This document shows, piece after piece, positions 43,017 to 51,861 of a stretch of DNA of 64,000 bases. Position 1 is the first letter of the stretch, and the number at the start of each line of letters is the position of its first letter. The translations under genes and the position numbers were made by a program. The notes under the pieces were generated by a model. It was not told where the DNA came from, ran no database searches, and worked only from the letters and a program-made list of their open reading frames with translations. This DNA comes from LMUY01 sp965199165 (GTDB taxonomy: Bacteria > Pseudomonadota > Alphaproteobacteria > Acetobacterales > Acetobacteraceae). The stretch lies in the NCBI GenBank assembly GCA_965199165.1, contig OZ240681.1:1550001-1614000 (forward strand), in the 5' to 3' direction.

Positions 43017-44594
43017 TCATGCCAGCTGCACGTCGTAGAACTGCGGGAAGCCGCTGCGCATCCCGGTCACGCCGCGCCGGAACGCCGTCGTGGTGTATTC
43101 CACGCCCAGCGGCAGATAGGGCGCATCCTGCCAGAACTGCAATTGCAGCCGTTCGCAGGCCGCCTTCTGACCGGCCAGGTCGGGGGCGGCGAACCAGGCG
43201 TCGCGCGCTTCCTCCAGCTTCGGCGCGGTGGGCCAGCCGAACCAGGCCTTGTCGCCGTTGCCGCGGATGCCGAGCTGGCCGGCCGGGTCGAAGTTGTTGG
43301 TGCCGTTCAGGAAGGTGACGAAGGTCGACCAGCCGCCCTTGTCGACCGGGCTGCGGAGGGCGCGGCGCTGCACCACCGTGCCCCAGTCGAGCGATTGCAG
43401 GTCCACGTTCAGGCCCACCTTCTCCATCACGTCCGCCGCGATCACGCCAAGCGGGTTGGTGCTGGGATAATCGGCCGGCGTCATCGCCACCACGCGCTCG
43501 CCCGCATAGCCGGCGGCCTTGATCGCCTCGCGCACCCGGTCCAGGTCCCGCTTGCCGGTCAGCACCTCGATCCCGGCCTCGGTCGCCATCGGCGTGCCCG
43601 GGCTGAACACGCCCACACGGTCCTTCCACAGCGTGCGGTCGTCGCCCATCACCGCGGTCATGAACTCGGCCTGGTCGATCGCGCCCAGCAGGGCACGGCG
43701 GATCGCCGGGTTGTCGAAGGGTGGAAACAACGCGTTGAAGCGCAGGATGCCGATGCCGCCGGCCGGGTCCAGCTGCCTGGTCATCATGGTCCGGTTGGTC
43801 CGCAGCAGCGGAAGCTGGTCGGGCGTGATTTCCTGCCACCAATCGACCTCCCCGTTCATCAGTGCCGACAGCGAGGTCGACGGGTCAGGCACCACGTTCC
43901 ATTCGACGCGGTCGAGATGGACGATCTTCGGCCCGGCCGTGAAGCTGGCCTGGCCGTTCGGCCGCGGCACGTAGCCGGCGAACTTCTGGTAGACCACGCG
44001 GGAGCCGGAGACGTGCTCGCCGGCCACGAAGGTGAACGGGCCGCTGCCCACCATCTCCGTCACCTGCTTGTTCGGGTCGGTCAGCGCCAGGCGTTCCGGC
44101 ATGATGGCGGGCATGATCGTGCCGCTCTTGCCCAGCGCGTTGGGCAGCAGCGGGAACGGCTCGTGCAGGCGGAACTCCACCACCCGGTCGGAGGCGGCCC
44201 GCAGCTCCGCCGTGGCGTCCATCAGCGCGCGGCCGAACGCGTCCCGCGCGGCGAATCGCCGGATGCTGGGCACCACATCCTGCGCCCGCACCGGCTCCCC
44301 ATCATGGAAGCGCAGGCCCTCGCGCAGGGTCAGCCGCCAGCGCTTGCCATCGTCCTCGATGGTGTGCCCCTCCACCATCTGCGGCTCCATGGCGAAGGCG
44401 TCGTTCTGGCCATACAGCGTGTCGAAGACGAGGTAGCCGTGGTTGCGGGTGACGGTCGCGGTGGTCCAGATCGGGTCGACGATGGTCACGTCCGCTTCGG
44501 GAATGAACCGCAGCGTGCGCGCATCGGCGCCACGGCTGATCCGCGGGGCGGCGAGCGCGGCGGTGGCGGTGGCGAGCAGGGTTCTACGTTTCAT
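43017..44594 (-). CDS. ABC substrate-binding protein family 5 (peptide/nickel type)
   Basis: The protein is 525 residues. A twin-arginine-like leader (KRRTLLATATAALAAP) precedes an SBP_bac_5 domain: the GKRWRLTLREGLRFHDGEPV block, VGSGPFTFV, and FNALFPPFDNPAIRRALL. These bind peptides, opines or similar ligands. It is divergent from the ABC ATPase at 44660, but that transporter is of a different class and has its own binding protein. Its matching DppB/C permeases are not adjacent. Confidence 0.88.
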   Translation of the reverse strand: MKRRTLLATATAALAAPRISRGADARTLRFIPEADVTIVDPIWTTATVTRNHGYLVFDTLYGQNDAFAMEPQMVEGHTIEDDGKRWRLTLREGLRFHDGEPVRAQDVVPSIRRFAARDAFGRALMDATAELRAASDRVVEFRLHEPFPLLPNALGKSGTIMPAIMPERLALTDPNKQVTEMVGSGPFTFVAGEHVSGSRVVYQKFAGYVPRPNGQASFTAGPKIVHLDRVEWNVVPDPSTSLSALMNGEVDWWQEITPDQLPLLRTNRTMMTRQLDPAGGIGILRFNALFPPFDNPAIRRALLGAIDQAEFMTAVMGDDRTLWKDRVGVFSPGTPMATEAGIEVLTGKRDLDRVREAIKAAGYAGERVVAMTPADYPSTNPLGVIAADVMEKVGLNVDLQSLDWGTVVQRRALRSPVDKGGWSTFVTFLNGTNNFDPAGQLGIRGNGDKAWFGWPTAPKLEEARDAWFAAPDLAGQKAACERLQLQFWQDAPYLPLGVEYTTTAFRRGVTGMRSGFPQFYDVQLA

Positions 44595-44659
44595 CTCCGG
44601 CCCTCTTCGACGAGCGCAGACGGTATGACATGGCCGGGCAGGTACGCCATGGTGCATCG

Positions 44660-45451
44660 ATGCGCTCCCACCCTCCGGCGATGCTGTCGTTCCAGGGCGT
44701 CGGCCAGAGTTTCGCGCAGCCCGGCGGCGGCATGCTGCCCGTGCTGGACGGCATCAGCTTCGCGGTGCCGCAGTCCCGCTTCGTCTCCGTCATCGGGCCC
44801 AGCGGGTGCGGCAAGAGCACGCTGCTGACCATGGCGGCCGGCCTGCTGTTCCCCACCGCCGGGCAGGTCATGCACCGGGGCGTCCGCATCGCGGCGGTCA
44901 ACCGCGACGTGGGCTTCGTGCCGCAGCAGGCGCAGCTGTTGCCGTGGAAGACCCTGGTCGAGAACGTCGCCTTCCCGCTGGCCTTGCGCGGGGTCGCCGC
45001 GGCGGAACGCACGCGCCGGGCGCAGGGTGCCATCGCCCGGGTGGACCTGGCGGGGTTCGAGCGGCATTACCCCTACCAACTCTCGGGCGGCATGCAGAAG
45101 CGCGCCTCCATCGCCCGCACGCTGGTCTACCGGCCGGACGTGATCCTGATGGACGAACCGTTCGGCGCGCTCGACTCGCAGACCCGCATGCAGATGCAGT
45201 CGGACCTGCAGGCGCTGGTCCTGGCGGAGCGGGCGACGGTGCTGTTCATCACCCACGACATCACGGAGGCGATCCTATTGTCGGACACGGTGGTCGTGCT
45301 CAGCCGCCGGCCCACCCGCATCCTGGCGGAGGTGGAGATCACCCTGCCGCGCCCGCGCACCCTGTTCGAGCCGTTCGCCAACCCCGGCTTCAACCAGGCC
45401 TATGAGGCGGTCTGGTCCGTGCTGCGCAGCGTGGTGGGCCGCGCGGCATGA
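44660..45451 (+). CDS. ABC transporter ATP-binding protein (SsuB/TauB type)
   Basis: The protein is 263 residues. Walker A is GPSGCGKST (residues 46-54), the Q-loop lies in VPQQAQLLPWKTL, the signature is LSGGMQKRASIARTL, Walker B is VILMDEPFGALDS, and the switch is ITHDITEAI. The start could also be ATG 44681 (MLSFQGV), which aligns better with the family. The permease ATG overlaps its stop (ATGA). It energises the importer with the two genes downstream. Confidence 0.9.
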   Translation: MRSHPPAMLSFQGVGQSFAQPGGGMLPVLDGISFAVPQSRFVSVIGPSGCGKSTLLTMAAGLLFPTAGQVMHRGVRIAAVNRDVGFVPQQAQLLPWKTLVENVAFPLALRGVAAAERTRRAQGAIARVDLAGFERHYPYQLSGGMQKRASIARTLVYRPDVILMDEPFGALDSQTRMQMQSDLQALVLAERATVLFITHDITEAILLSDTVVVLSRRPTRILAEVEITLPRPRTLFEPFANPGFNQAYEAVWSVLRSVVGRAA

Positions 45452-46230
45452 CGATGCAGTGGCGCCAGCGCGCGCTGGTGGCGCTGCCCGGCATCGCCCT
45501 GCTGCTGTTCTGGCAGTGGGCATCCGGCCGCTTGATCCGAACCGTCTATGTCAGCACACCCACCGCCATCGCCGCCCGGCTGTACGAGCTGTTCGCCACC
45601 GGAGAGATCCTGCCCCACCTCGCCGTCACGCTGCGCGAGCTGGTGCTGGGCTACGGCATCGGCGTCACCACCGGGCTGGCCTGCGGCTATTGGCTGGCGC
45701 GCTCGCCACGGGCTGCCCGCATCGTCGAGCCCTATGTCATGGGGTTCTACGGCATCCCGAAGATCGCCCTGGCCCCGCTCTTCGTCATCTGGTTCGGCAT
45801 CGGGATCTGGTCGAAGGTGGCGTTGTCCGCGACGATGGTGTTCTTCCTGGTGTTCTACAACGTGTATGCCGGCGTGCGCGGCGTCGACCGTGAACTGGTG
45901 GCGCTGTCGCGCGTGCTGGGCGCGTCGGAGCGCCAGCTCGGCCGCCACGTCTACCTGCCGGCGGCGATGCCGTTCATCGTGCTGGGCATGCGCATGGCCA
46001 TCCCGTTCGCCGTCATCGGCGTCATCGTGGGGGAGTTCACCTCCTCCATCCGGGGGCTCGGCCTGTTCATCCACTATGCGTCGGACACCTACGACCCGGC
46101 GGGCGTGTTCGCCGGCATCGCCATCCTGCTGGCCTTCATATCGGCGGCCGGCCTGGTCGCCGACCGGATCGAGCGGCGGCTGCTGCGCTGGCGCCCGCCC
46201 GTCCACGCCACCAATCCCGATGGGAACTGA
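45448..46230 (+). CDS. ABC transporter permease (SsuC/TauC type)
   Basis: The protein is 260 residues with about six membrane helices. The region FYGIPKIALAPLFVIWFGIG is the conserved segment of this permease class, and the EAA loop is VLGASERQLGRHVYLPAAMP. It overlaps the ATPase by ATGA and is followed two bases later by the binding-protein gene. It is a single-permease importer, probably homodimeric. Confidence 0.9.
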   Translation: MTMQWRQRALVALPGIALLLFWQWASGRLIRTVYVSTPTAIAARLYELFATGEILPHLAVTLRELVLGYGIGVTTGLACGYWLARSPRAARIVEPYVMGFYGIPKIALAPLFVIWFGIGIWSKVALSATMVFFLVFYNVYAGVRGVDRELVALSRVLGASERQLGRHVYLPAAMPFIVLGMRMAIPFAVIGVIVGEFTSSIRGLGLFIHYASDTYDPAGVFAGIAILLAFISAAGLVADRIERRLLRWRPPVHATNPDGN

Positions 46231-46231
46231 C

Positions 46232-47233
46232 ATGCTGACAAGACGCGTCCTGCTGCCCGCCCTCGGCGGCCTGGCCCTGGGCTTCGCCCGGACCGCCCGT
46301 GCGGCGGACGGGGTGCGCATCGGCCAGGCCACCAGCGCGCTGAGCTTCCTGCCCATCTGGGCCGCCCGGGCGCTGGACAGCTTCGCGGCGCAGGGCCTGG
46401 CGCTGACCTCCGCCACCCTGCCCGGCGGCGACCCGACGACCCTGGCGGCGCTGGATGCCGGCGACATCGACCTGGCGGCGGTGGGCGGCGACACGGTGCT
46501 GAACGCGGTGGCGAAGGGGCAGCCGTTCCAGATGGTCAGCTCGCTCATGTCCCGCGTCACGCTGCAGCTGGTGGTGTCCAAGGCCTTCCTGGCCAAGGCC
46601 GGGATCGCCGCCGCCGACCCTCTGCCAATCCGGCTGGAGGCATTGCAGGGCGCGGTGATCGGCGTCAGCGCCGTGGGCGGCGCGCAGGACCGCGCGGCGC
46701 GATGGCTCGCGGGCAAGGCCGGGATCGATCCCAAGACCGGGGTGCAGCTCGCCATGGTCGGCGGCCCGCCGGCGCTGCAGGCGGCGCTGGAGAACGCCCG
46801 CATCGACGCCTTCGTGCTCTCCCCGCCGGAGGGGCAGATCGCCACGGCCGGCGGCTACGGCGCCGTGCTGGTCGATTACGGGCAGGACTTTCCTGAACTG
46901 GCAGCGGTCCCGTTCCTCGTGCTGGTCGCGCGCACGCCGATCGACGCTGCGGGGGTGGACCGCATCACCCGCAGCGTGCGGGCGCTGCAAGCCGGCTCCG
47001 CCGCCGTGCAGGCGGACCCGCCGAAGCTCGCCGGGCTGATCCAGCAGCAGTTCTTCCCGCGCATCGCCCCCGCCGTGATCGCCGGCGCGGTGGAGGCGAT
47101 GCGCCCCGGCATCGCCGATGGCGGGCGCTTCCAGCCGGAGGGGATCGCGGCGCTGGCGAGCTTTTCCGGCATCCCCGGGTCGGCGAGCACGGATGCGCTC
47201 TGGACCAACCGCTTCGTCACCGTGGCGCGCTGA
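46232..47233 (+). CDS. ABC substrate-binding protein, NMT1 type
   Basis: The protein is 333 residues. The leader (LTRRVLLPALGGLALGFARTARA) has a twin-arginine look. It is followed by IGQATSALSFLPIWAARALD, LPGGDPTTLAALDAGDIDLA, and QAALENARIDAFVLSPPEG. This is the fold of taurine/sulfonate/thiamine-precursor binders. It completes the importer with the two upstream genes, and an ornithine-cyclodeaminase-like enzyme follows. An in-frame ATG lies 12 bases upstream. Confidence 0.87.
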   Translation: MLTRRVLLPALGGLALGFARTARAADGVRIGQATSALSFLPIWAARALDSFAAQGLALTSATLPGGDPTTLAALDAGDIDLAAVGGDTVLNAVAKGQPFQMVSSLMSRVTLQLVVSKAFLAKAGIAAADPLPIRLEALQGAVIGVSAVGGAQDRAARWLAGKAGIDPKTGVQLAMVGGPPALQAALENARIDAFVLSPPEGQIATAGGYGAVLVDYGQDFPELAAVPFLVLVARTPIDAAGVDRITRSVRALQAGSAAVQADPPKLAGLIQQQFFPRIAPAVIAGAVEAMRPGIADGGRFQPEGIAALASFSGIPGSASTDALWTNRFVTVAR

Positions 47234-47243
47234 GGGCTCGATC

Positions 47244-48248
47244 ATGCACCCGATCTACATCGACTTCCTCAACGGGCCGGACATCGCGGCGCTGGATATC
47301 ACCGACGAGGACATCCTGGGCGCGATCGAGACCAGCCTGGCCGCACAGGGCCGCGGGCAGGCGGTGATCGAGCCGCGCATGCACCTCAAGCCAGACCCGA
47401 ACGGGCACGGGCACTTCAACGTGCTGCGCGGCGCCATTGGCGGCGAGGTGGCGCGCGCCGGCGTGAAGGTGGTCAGCGATTTCGTCTACAACTACCAGCG
47501 CGGATTGCCCTCGGAGATGGCAATCCTGGCGCTGTTCGACCCTGAGACGGGCATGCCGCGCGCCATCCTGGACGCGGGCGGCATCACCGACATGCGCACC
47601 GGCGCCGTCACCGCGATCGGCGCCAAATACCTGGCGCGCAAAGGCGCCAAGGTGCTGGGCCATATCGGCGCGCGCGGCACGGCGTACTGGAACGTGCGGC
47701 TGCTGGACAGCCTGTTCCATTTCAACGAGATCCGGGTCCATTCCAAGCGCCCGGAGAGCCAGCACGCCTTCGCCCGGCGGTTGGAGCAGGACCTCGGCAA
47801 GCCGGTGGTCGAGTGCACCAACTGGCAGGACGTGATCGTCGGCGCCGACATCGTGGTCGAGGCCTCCCGCCTGCTCCAGCCCGAGCCGTTGCTGAAGACG
47901 GAGTGGATCAAGCCCGGCGCGTTGGTGATGCCCTACGGCACGATGAGCGCGCTGGAGCTGTCGCTGACCGACATCATGGCCAAGCTGGTGGTGGATGACT
48001 GGGGCCAGGTGGGCGCCGGGCCATACGGTGCCCTGCGCCAGCACGTGAACGCCGGCAAGCTCACGCCCGGGACGCTGCATGCCGAGATGGGGCAGATCGT
48101 CGCCGGGCTGAAGCCAGGGCGCGAGACGGAGGACGAGACGATCCTGTTCTGGCATCGCGGCCTGTCCCTGTCCGACATCGCGCTGGGCCACGCCATGCTG
48201 GAGAAGGCGAAGCGGCTCGGGATCGGCCAGCGCCTGCGCTTCGCCTGA
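47244..48248 (+). CDS. Ornithine cyclodeaminase / mu-crystallin family protein
   Basis: The protein is 334 residues. It carries EPRMHLKPDPNGHGHFNVL, LILDAGGITDMRTGAVTAI-type text (AILDAGGITDMRTGAV), and a Rossmann segment with GHIGARGTAYWNVRLLDSLF in place of the usual GxGxQA. IVVEASRLLQPEPLL and VDDWGQV follow. Family members are NAD-dependent cyclodeaminases, ketimine reductases or alanine dehydrogenases. The altered glycine motif makes the reaction uncertain. It is translated with the importer and probably acts on the imported ligand. Confidence 0.82.
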   Translation: MHPIYIDFLNGPDIAALDITDEDILGAIETSLAAQGRGQAVIEPRMHLKPDPNGHGHFNVLRGAIGGEVARAGVKVVSDFVYNYQRGLPSEMAILALFDPETGMPRAILDAGGITDMRTGAVTAIGAKYLARKGAKVLGHIGARGTAYWNVRLLDSLFHFNEIRVHSKRPESQHAFARRLEQDLGKPVVECTNWQDVIVGADIVVEASRLLQPEPLLKTEWIKPGALVMPYGTMSALELSLTDIMAKLVVDDWGQVGAGPYGALRQHVNAGKLTPGTLHAEMGQIVAGLKPGRETEDETILFWHRGLSLSDIALGHAMLEKAKRLGIGQRLRFA

Positions 48249-48249
48249 G

Positions 48250-49047
48250 ATGCGCACGGCCAGCCTGCCCATGTACGTCTTCCCGGCCCTGGCGGCGGCG
48301 CATCAGGCGTTCTGGGCCGCCCTCCGCGCCGCCGCCGCCATCCCGGACCTGCCGGCCGCATTGGATGTGCCCCGGCCCGCCGTGCCGGACGCGATCGGGC
48401 CGGAGGTCGCGTTCACCCAGGTGTGCGGCTTCCCGCTGTTCCGCCGCTTCCGCGGGCAAGGCGCCATGCTGGGCACGCCCTGCTACGGGCTGGAGGGTTG
48501 CGACGCGGCCACCCACCGCGCCGCCTTCCTGGTGCGTGCGGATGACGGCGCGGCCGACCTGGCGGCGATGCGCGGCCGGGTGTTCGGCTGCAACAGCATC
48601 GACTCCAACACCGGCATGAACCTGCCGCGCCTGTCGCTGGCGCGGCTGGCCGGCGGGGCGCCGTTCTTCTCCCGCGTGACGTGGACCGGCGGCCACCTGG
48701 CCAGCCTGCGCCTGCTGGCGGAGGGCGCGATCGACCTCTGTTCCGTGGATTGCGTGACCTGGGGCCTGGCCCGGCGCCACATGCCGGCGCTGGCAGGCGC
48801 CGTGCGGGTGCTGGACTGGACGGCGCCGAGCCCATGCCTGCCGTTCGTCACCGCCGTGGCCACGCCGGCCGAGGACGTCACGCGGCTGCGCCGGGCGCTG
48901 CGGGCCGTGTTCGCGGATGCGGCGCTCCAGCCGGTCTTCGCGTCGCTGCACCTCGTCGGCCTCTCGGCGCCCGACGAGGAAAGCTACCGCGTGCTGGACG
49001 GCTACGAACGCGAAGCCGCCGGCCTCGGTTACCCGGACCTTTGCTGA
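48250..49047 (+). CDS. PhnD-like phosphate/phosphonate-binding protein without leader
   Basis: The protein is 265 residues, starting one base after the previous stop. Its core, SLPMYVFPALAAAHQAFWAAL, then FTQVCGFPLFRR, MRGRVFGCNSIDSNTGMN and GGHLASLRLLAEGAIDLCSVD, matches PhnD-like domain proteins (pfam12974). It lacks a signal peptide, so it would stay in the cytoplasm, unlike a transport binding protein. Comparable leaderless versions exist in other alphaproteobacteria. It may act as an enzyme or sensor in the importer operon. Its stop overlaps the TTG start of waaA. Confidence 0.8.
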   Translation: MRTASLPMYVFPALAAAHQAFWAALRAAAAIPDLPAALDVPRPAVPDAIGPEVAFTQVCGFPLFRRFRGQGAMLGTPCYGLEGCDAATHRAAFLVRADDGAADLAAMRGRVFGCNSIDSNTGMNLPRLSLARLAGGAPFFSRVTWTGGHLASLRLLAEGAIDLCSVDCVTWGLARRHMPALAGAVRVLDWTAPSPCLPFVTAVATPAEDVTRLRRALRAVFADAALQPVFASLHLVGLSAPDEESYRVLDGYEREAAGLGYPDLC

Positions 49048-50297
49048 GGGGGCCGGGATGGCTGCTGGCCGCCGGCTGGCACGGCGCGGCGACGCTGCTG
49101 GCGCCGGCCTTGCGGCTGCTCCTGCTGCGACGGGTGCGGCGCGGCAAGGAAGTGCAGGCGCGGCTTGCCGAGCGTCGGGGCATCGACCCCATGCCGCGGC
49201 CAGCCGGCCGGCTGGTCTGGCTGCACGCCGCCAGCGTGGGGGAGACGGTGTCGGCGCTGCCCGTGATCGAGCGGCTGCGCGCCGGCCCGGCCACCGTCCT
49301 GGTCACGACGGGGACCGTCGCCTCCGCCCGGCTGCTGGAGCAGCGCTGCCCGGGCGTGCTGCACCGTTTCGTGCCGCTGGACGTGCCCCGCTGGGTCGCG
49401 CGCTTCCTGGACCACTGGCGGCCGGACGCCGCGGCGTTCCTGGAGAGCGAGGTCTGGCCCAACCTGCTCGCCGCCAGCCACCGCCGCGGGATCAGGCTGA
49501 TGCTGCTGAACGGGCGCCTCTCCGCCCGCAGCCAAGCGGGGTGGGCGCGGGCGCCGGGCTTCGCGCGGCGGCTGTTTGGCCTGTTCGACCTGGTCTGGGC
49601 GCAGTCCGACGCCGATGCGGGCAGGCTGGCCGCGCTGGGGGCCCGGTCCGTGCAGTCGCCGGGCAACCTGAAGTTCGCCGCCGAGCCCTTGCCGGCGGAT
49701 GAGGCGGCGCTGACACATCTACAGGCCCAACTCGGGGAGCGGCCCCGCTGGCTGGCCGCTTGCACCCATCCGGGCGAGGAAGCGGTCGCCGCCGCCGTGC
49801 ACCGCCGCCTGGCCGCCGCGCATCCGGGCCTGCTCACCGTCGTGGCGCCGCGCCACCCCGACCGCGGCCCGTTGGTGGCCGCCGAGTTGCAGGCACCCCG
49901 CCGCGGCGCCGGTGACGACCCGCCGCCGGGCGGCCTGTGGGTGGCGGATGGGCTGGGCGAGATGGGGCTGCTATACCGCCTGATCCCGATCGTCTTCGTG
50001 GGCAAGAGCCTGGAGCCAGATGGCGGCGGCCAGAACCCGCTGGAGCCGGCGCGGTTCGGTTGCGCCCTGGCCTGCGGCCCGTCCATGGCGAACCAGGCGG
50101 AGGCGGCGGACGTGCTCACCCGCGCCGGCGGGCTGACGGTGGTGGCCGACGAGGCCGCGCTCGCCGCCTGGGTCGATGCCGCCTTGCGGGACCCGGACAT
50201 GCGCCGGGCAGCCGGCCAGGCGGCGCAGGCGGTCGCCAGTGCCGATGCCGACCTGCCCCGGCGGGCGGCGGACGCGCTGCTGGGCCTGGCCGGCTGA
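49041..50297 (+). CDS. waaA: 3-deoxy-D-manno-octulosonic acid transferase
   Basis: The protein is 418 residues from TTG 49041, the only in-frame start giving the N-terminal membrane segment (LLAAGWHGAATLLAPALRLL). It overlaps the preceding stop. The RLVWLHAASVGETVSALPVI block, ESEVWPNLL, NGRLSARS and the C-terminal GGQNPLEPARFG are the standard WaaA/KdtA motifs. It adds Kdo to lipid A on the cytoplasmic face of the inner membrane. lpxK follows with a TGATG overlap. Confidence 0.93.
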   Translation: MLRGPGWLLAAGWHGAATLLAPALRLLLLRRVRRGKEVQARLAERRGIDPMPRPAGRLVWLHAASVGETVSALPVIERLRAGPATVLVTTGTVASARLLEQRCPGVLHRFVPLDVPRWVARFLDHWRPDAAAFLESEVWPNLLAASHRRGIRLMLLNGRLSARSQAGWARAPGFARRLFGLFDLVWAQSDADAGRLAALGARSVQSPGNLKFAAEPLPADEAALTHLQAQLGERPRWLAACTHPGEEAVAAAVHRRLAAAHPGLLTVVAPRHPDRGPLVAAELQAPRRGAGDDPPPGGLWVADGLGEMGLLYRLIPIVFVGKSLEPDGGGQNPLEPARFGCALACGPSMANQAEAADVLTRAGGLTVVADEAALAAWVDAALRDPDMRRAAGQAAQAVASADADLPRRAADALLGLAG

Positions 50298-51250
50298 TGC
50301 AGGCGCCGCGGTTCTGGCAGCATGACGGCGTCCTCGCCCGGCTGCTCGCGCCGCTCAGCCGGCCTGTGGCGGACCTGACGGCCCGGCGCATGGCGCATCC
50401 CGGCTGGCGCGCGCCGGTGCCGGTGGTGTGCTGCGGCAACGTCGGGGTCGGCGGTGCGGGCAAGACGACGCTGGCGCTCGACCTCGGCCAGCGCCTGGTC
50501 CGCCGCGGCGCCCGCGTCGCCTTCCTCACCCGCGGTTATGGCGGCCGGGCGCAGGCGGCGACGCGGGTGTCGCCGGGCCACGGGGCAGGCGACGTGGGGG
50601 ACGAGGCGCTGCTGCTCGCCGCGGTGGCCCCGACCTTCGTGGGCGCCGACCGCGCCGCCAGCGCCAGGGCCGCGGTGCAGGCCGGCGCGACCGTGCTGGT
50701 GATGGATGACGGGCTGCAGAATCCCGGCTTGGAGAAGGACCTCTGCCTGCTGGTGGTGGACGGCGTGGCTGGCTTCGGCAACGGCCGCGTGCTGCCGGCC
50801 GGCCCGTTGCGGGAGCCGGTGGCGGCCTGCGCCGCGCGCTGCGACGCGGCCGTGGTCATCGGGCAGGAGCACCCGGCCATCCGCCCGCAACTGCCGGCCG
50901 GCCTGCCGGTGCTGCGCGCGACCCTGCGGCCGGAGGCGCCGGCCCTGGCCGGCCGCCGCGTGCTGGCGTTCGCCGGCATCGGCCGCCCGTCCAAGTTCTT
51001 CACCACGCTGGCCGAAGCGGGGGCGGAGATCGCGGGGCGGCGCAGCTTCCCCGACCACCACGTCTATCACCCGGCCGAATTGCGGCGGCTGCGGCACCGT
51101 GCCGCGAAGCTGGGCGCGGTGTTGGCGACGACGCCGAAGGACGCGGTCCGTCTGCCGTCCGGATGGCGGGAGGAGGTGCAGGTCGCCGGCGTGTCGCTCC
51201 AGTGGTCGGACGACACGCAGATCGAGCGGATGCTGGGCGAGGTGGCTTAG
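50297..51250 (+). CDS. lpxK: Tetraacyldisaccharide 4'-kinase
   Basis: The protein is 317 residues. P-loop: CCGNVGVGGAGKTT (residues 45-58), followed by FLTRGYGGR, GDVGDEALLLA, and VLVMDDGLQNPGLEKDL with the catalytic aspartates. FAGIGRPSKFFTTL and FPDHHVYHPAEL complete the LpxK pattern. It phosphorylates the lipid A disaccharide precursor. Its ATG shares bases with the waaA stop, a standard alphaproteobacterial arrangement. Confidence 0.94.
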   Translation: MQAPRFWQHDGVLARLLAPLSRPVADLTARRMAHPGWRAPVPVVCCGNVGVGGAGKTTLALDLGQRLVRRGARVAFLTRGYGGRAQAATRVSPGHGAGDVGDEALLLAAVAPTFVGADRAASARAAVQAGATVLVMDDGLQNPGLEKDLCLLVVDGVAGFGNGRVLPAGPLREPVAACAARCDAAVVIGQEHPAIRPQLPAGLPVLRATLRPEAPALAGRRVLAFAGIGRPSKFFTTLAEAGAEIAGRRSFPDHHVYHPAELRRLRHRAAKLGAVLATTPKDAVRLPSGWREEVQVAGVSLQWSDDTQIERMLGEVA

Positions 51251-51265
51251 GAGCCCGGCGGTTTC

Positions 51266-51859
51266 CTAGGGGCGCGAACGGCGTTGACTGAAGGATTGGA
51301 TACGCGGGTTCGTGGTTGGCTCGCTTGTCACGACGCGGCCCCAGTAAGAAGGCTCCTGCCCATCTTCCCGCCTAAGCTGCATGCGTTCGAGGAAGGCGCG
51401 TGTCGTCACCACGTCGATGTCGGCGTCCAGGCTTTGATTGCGCACGATCGATGGAACGCGGCCATTCTCGTACAGCACGATCACGGCCCGGTCGGTGCCG
51501 GCGACCTTCTCGGCCAGCCACTCCACGATCGCGGTCTCGCCACCGTTGCGCAGTTTATAGTCCGGCCGCGTTTCCAGCACGGCGGCGTAGAGTCGCCCCG
51601 TCTCTGTCTCCTCGACACGGACCGGTCGGTTGCTGCCTGGCTTGGTGCCATCTGCCATCCAGTCCCGCAACGCGACAGCGCCAGGTTTCGACAGGTCCCG
51701 TGTCACCTCCTGCGCCACCATGTCGACGACGATCACGGCCGAGCCCGCTTCATGCAGCAGATGGAGCAATCCGGCCTGCGACAGGTGGATGAGCGGCGCT
51801 GCGTCCGGCACGACGACGTCCGGCTTGTCGATCGGCGGCGGCGTGACGTCGCTGGCCAT
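51266..51859 (-). CDS. PIN-domain-like protein
   Basis: The protein is 197 residues. The N-terminal VVVPDAAPLIHLSQAGLL (Asp19), VVDMVAQEVTRD and a later GGETAIVEWLAE with AVIVLYENGR match the acidic pattern of PIN-fold nucleases. It starts just after the stop of the PLP-enzyme gene. No small antitoxin gene is adjacent, so a classical VapBC module is not evident. The long central part and C-terminal basic tail are unusual. Confidence 0.6.
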   Translation of the reverse strand: MASDVTPPPIDKPDVVVPDAAPLIHLSQAGLLHLLHEAGSAVIVVDMVAQEVTRDLSKPGAVALRDWMADGTKPGSNRPVRVEETETGRLYAAVLETRPDYKLRNGGETAIVEWLAEKVAGTDRAVIVLYENGRVPSIVRNQSLDADIDVVTTRAFLERMQLRREDGQEPSYWGRVVTSEPTTNPRIQSFSQRRSRP

Positions 51860-51861
51860 GC

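Noticed and set aside
42135..44828. 897-residue plus-strand frame across hemJ and the binding protein
   Set aside because: Its sequence is antisense or out of frame to clear genes on both strands and lacks any domain.
51266..51859. VapBC-type toxin-antitoxin module
   Set aside because: The PIN-like protein has no adjacent small antitoxin gene and follows a metabolic gene closely.
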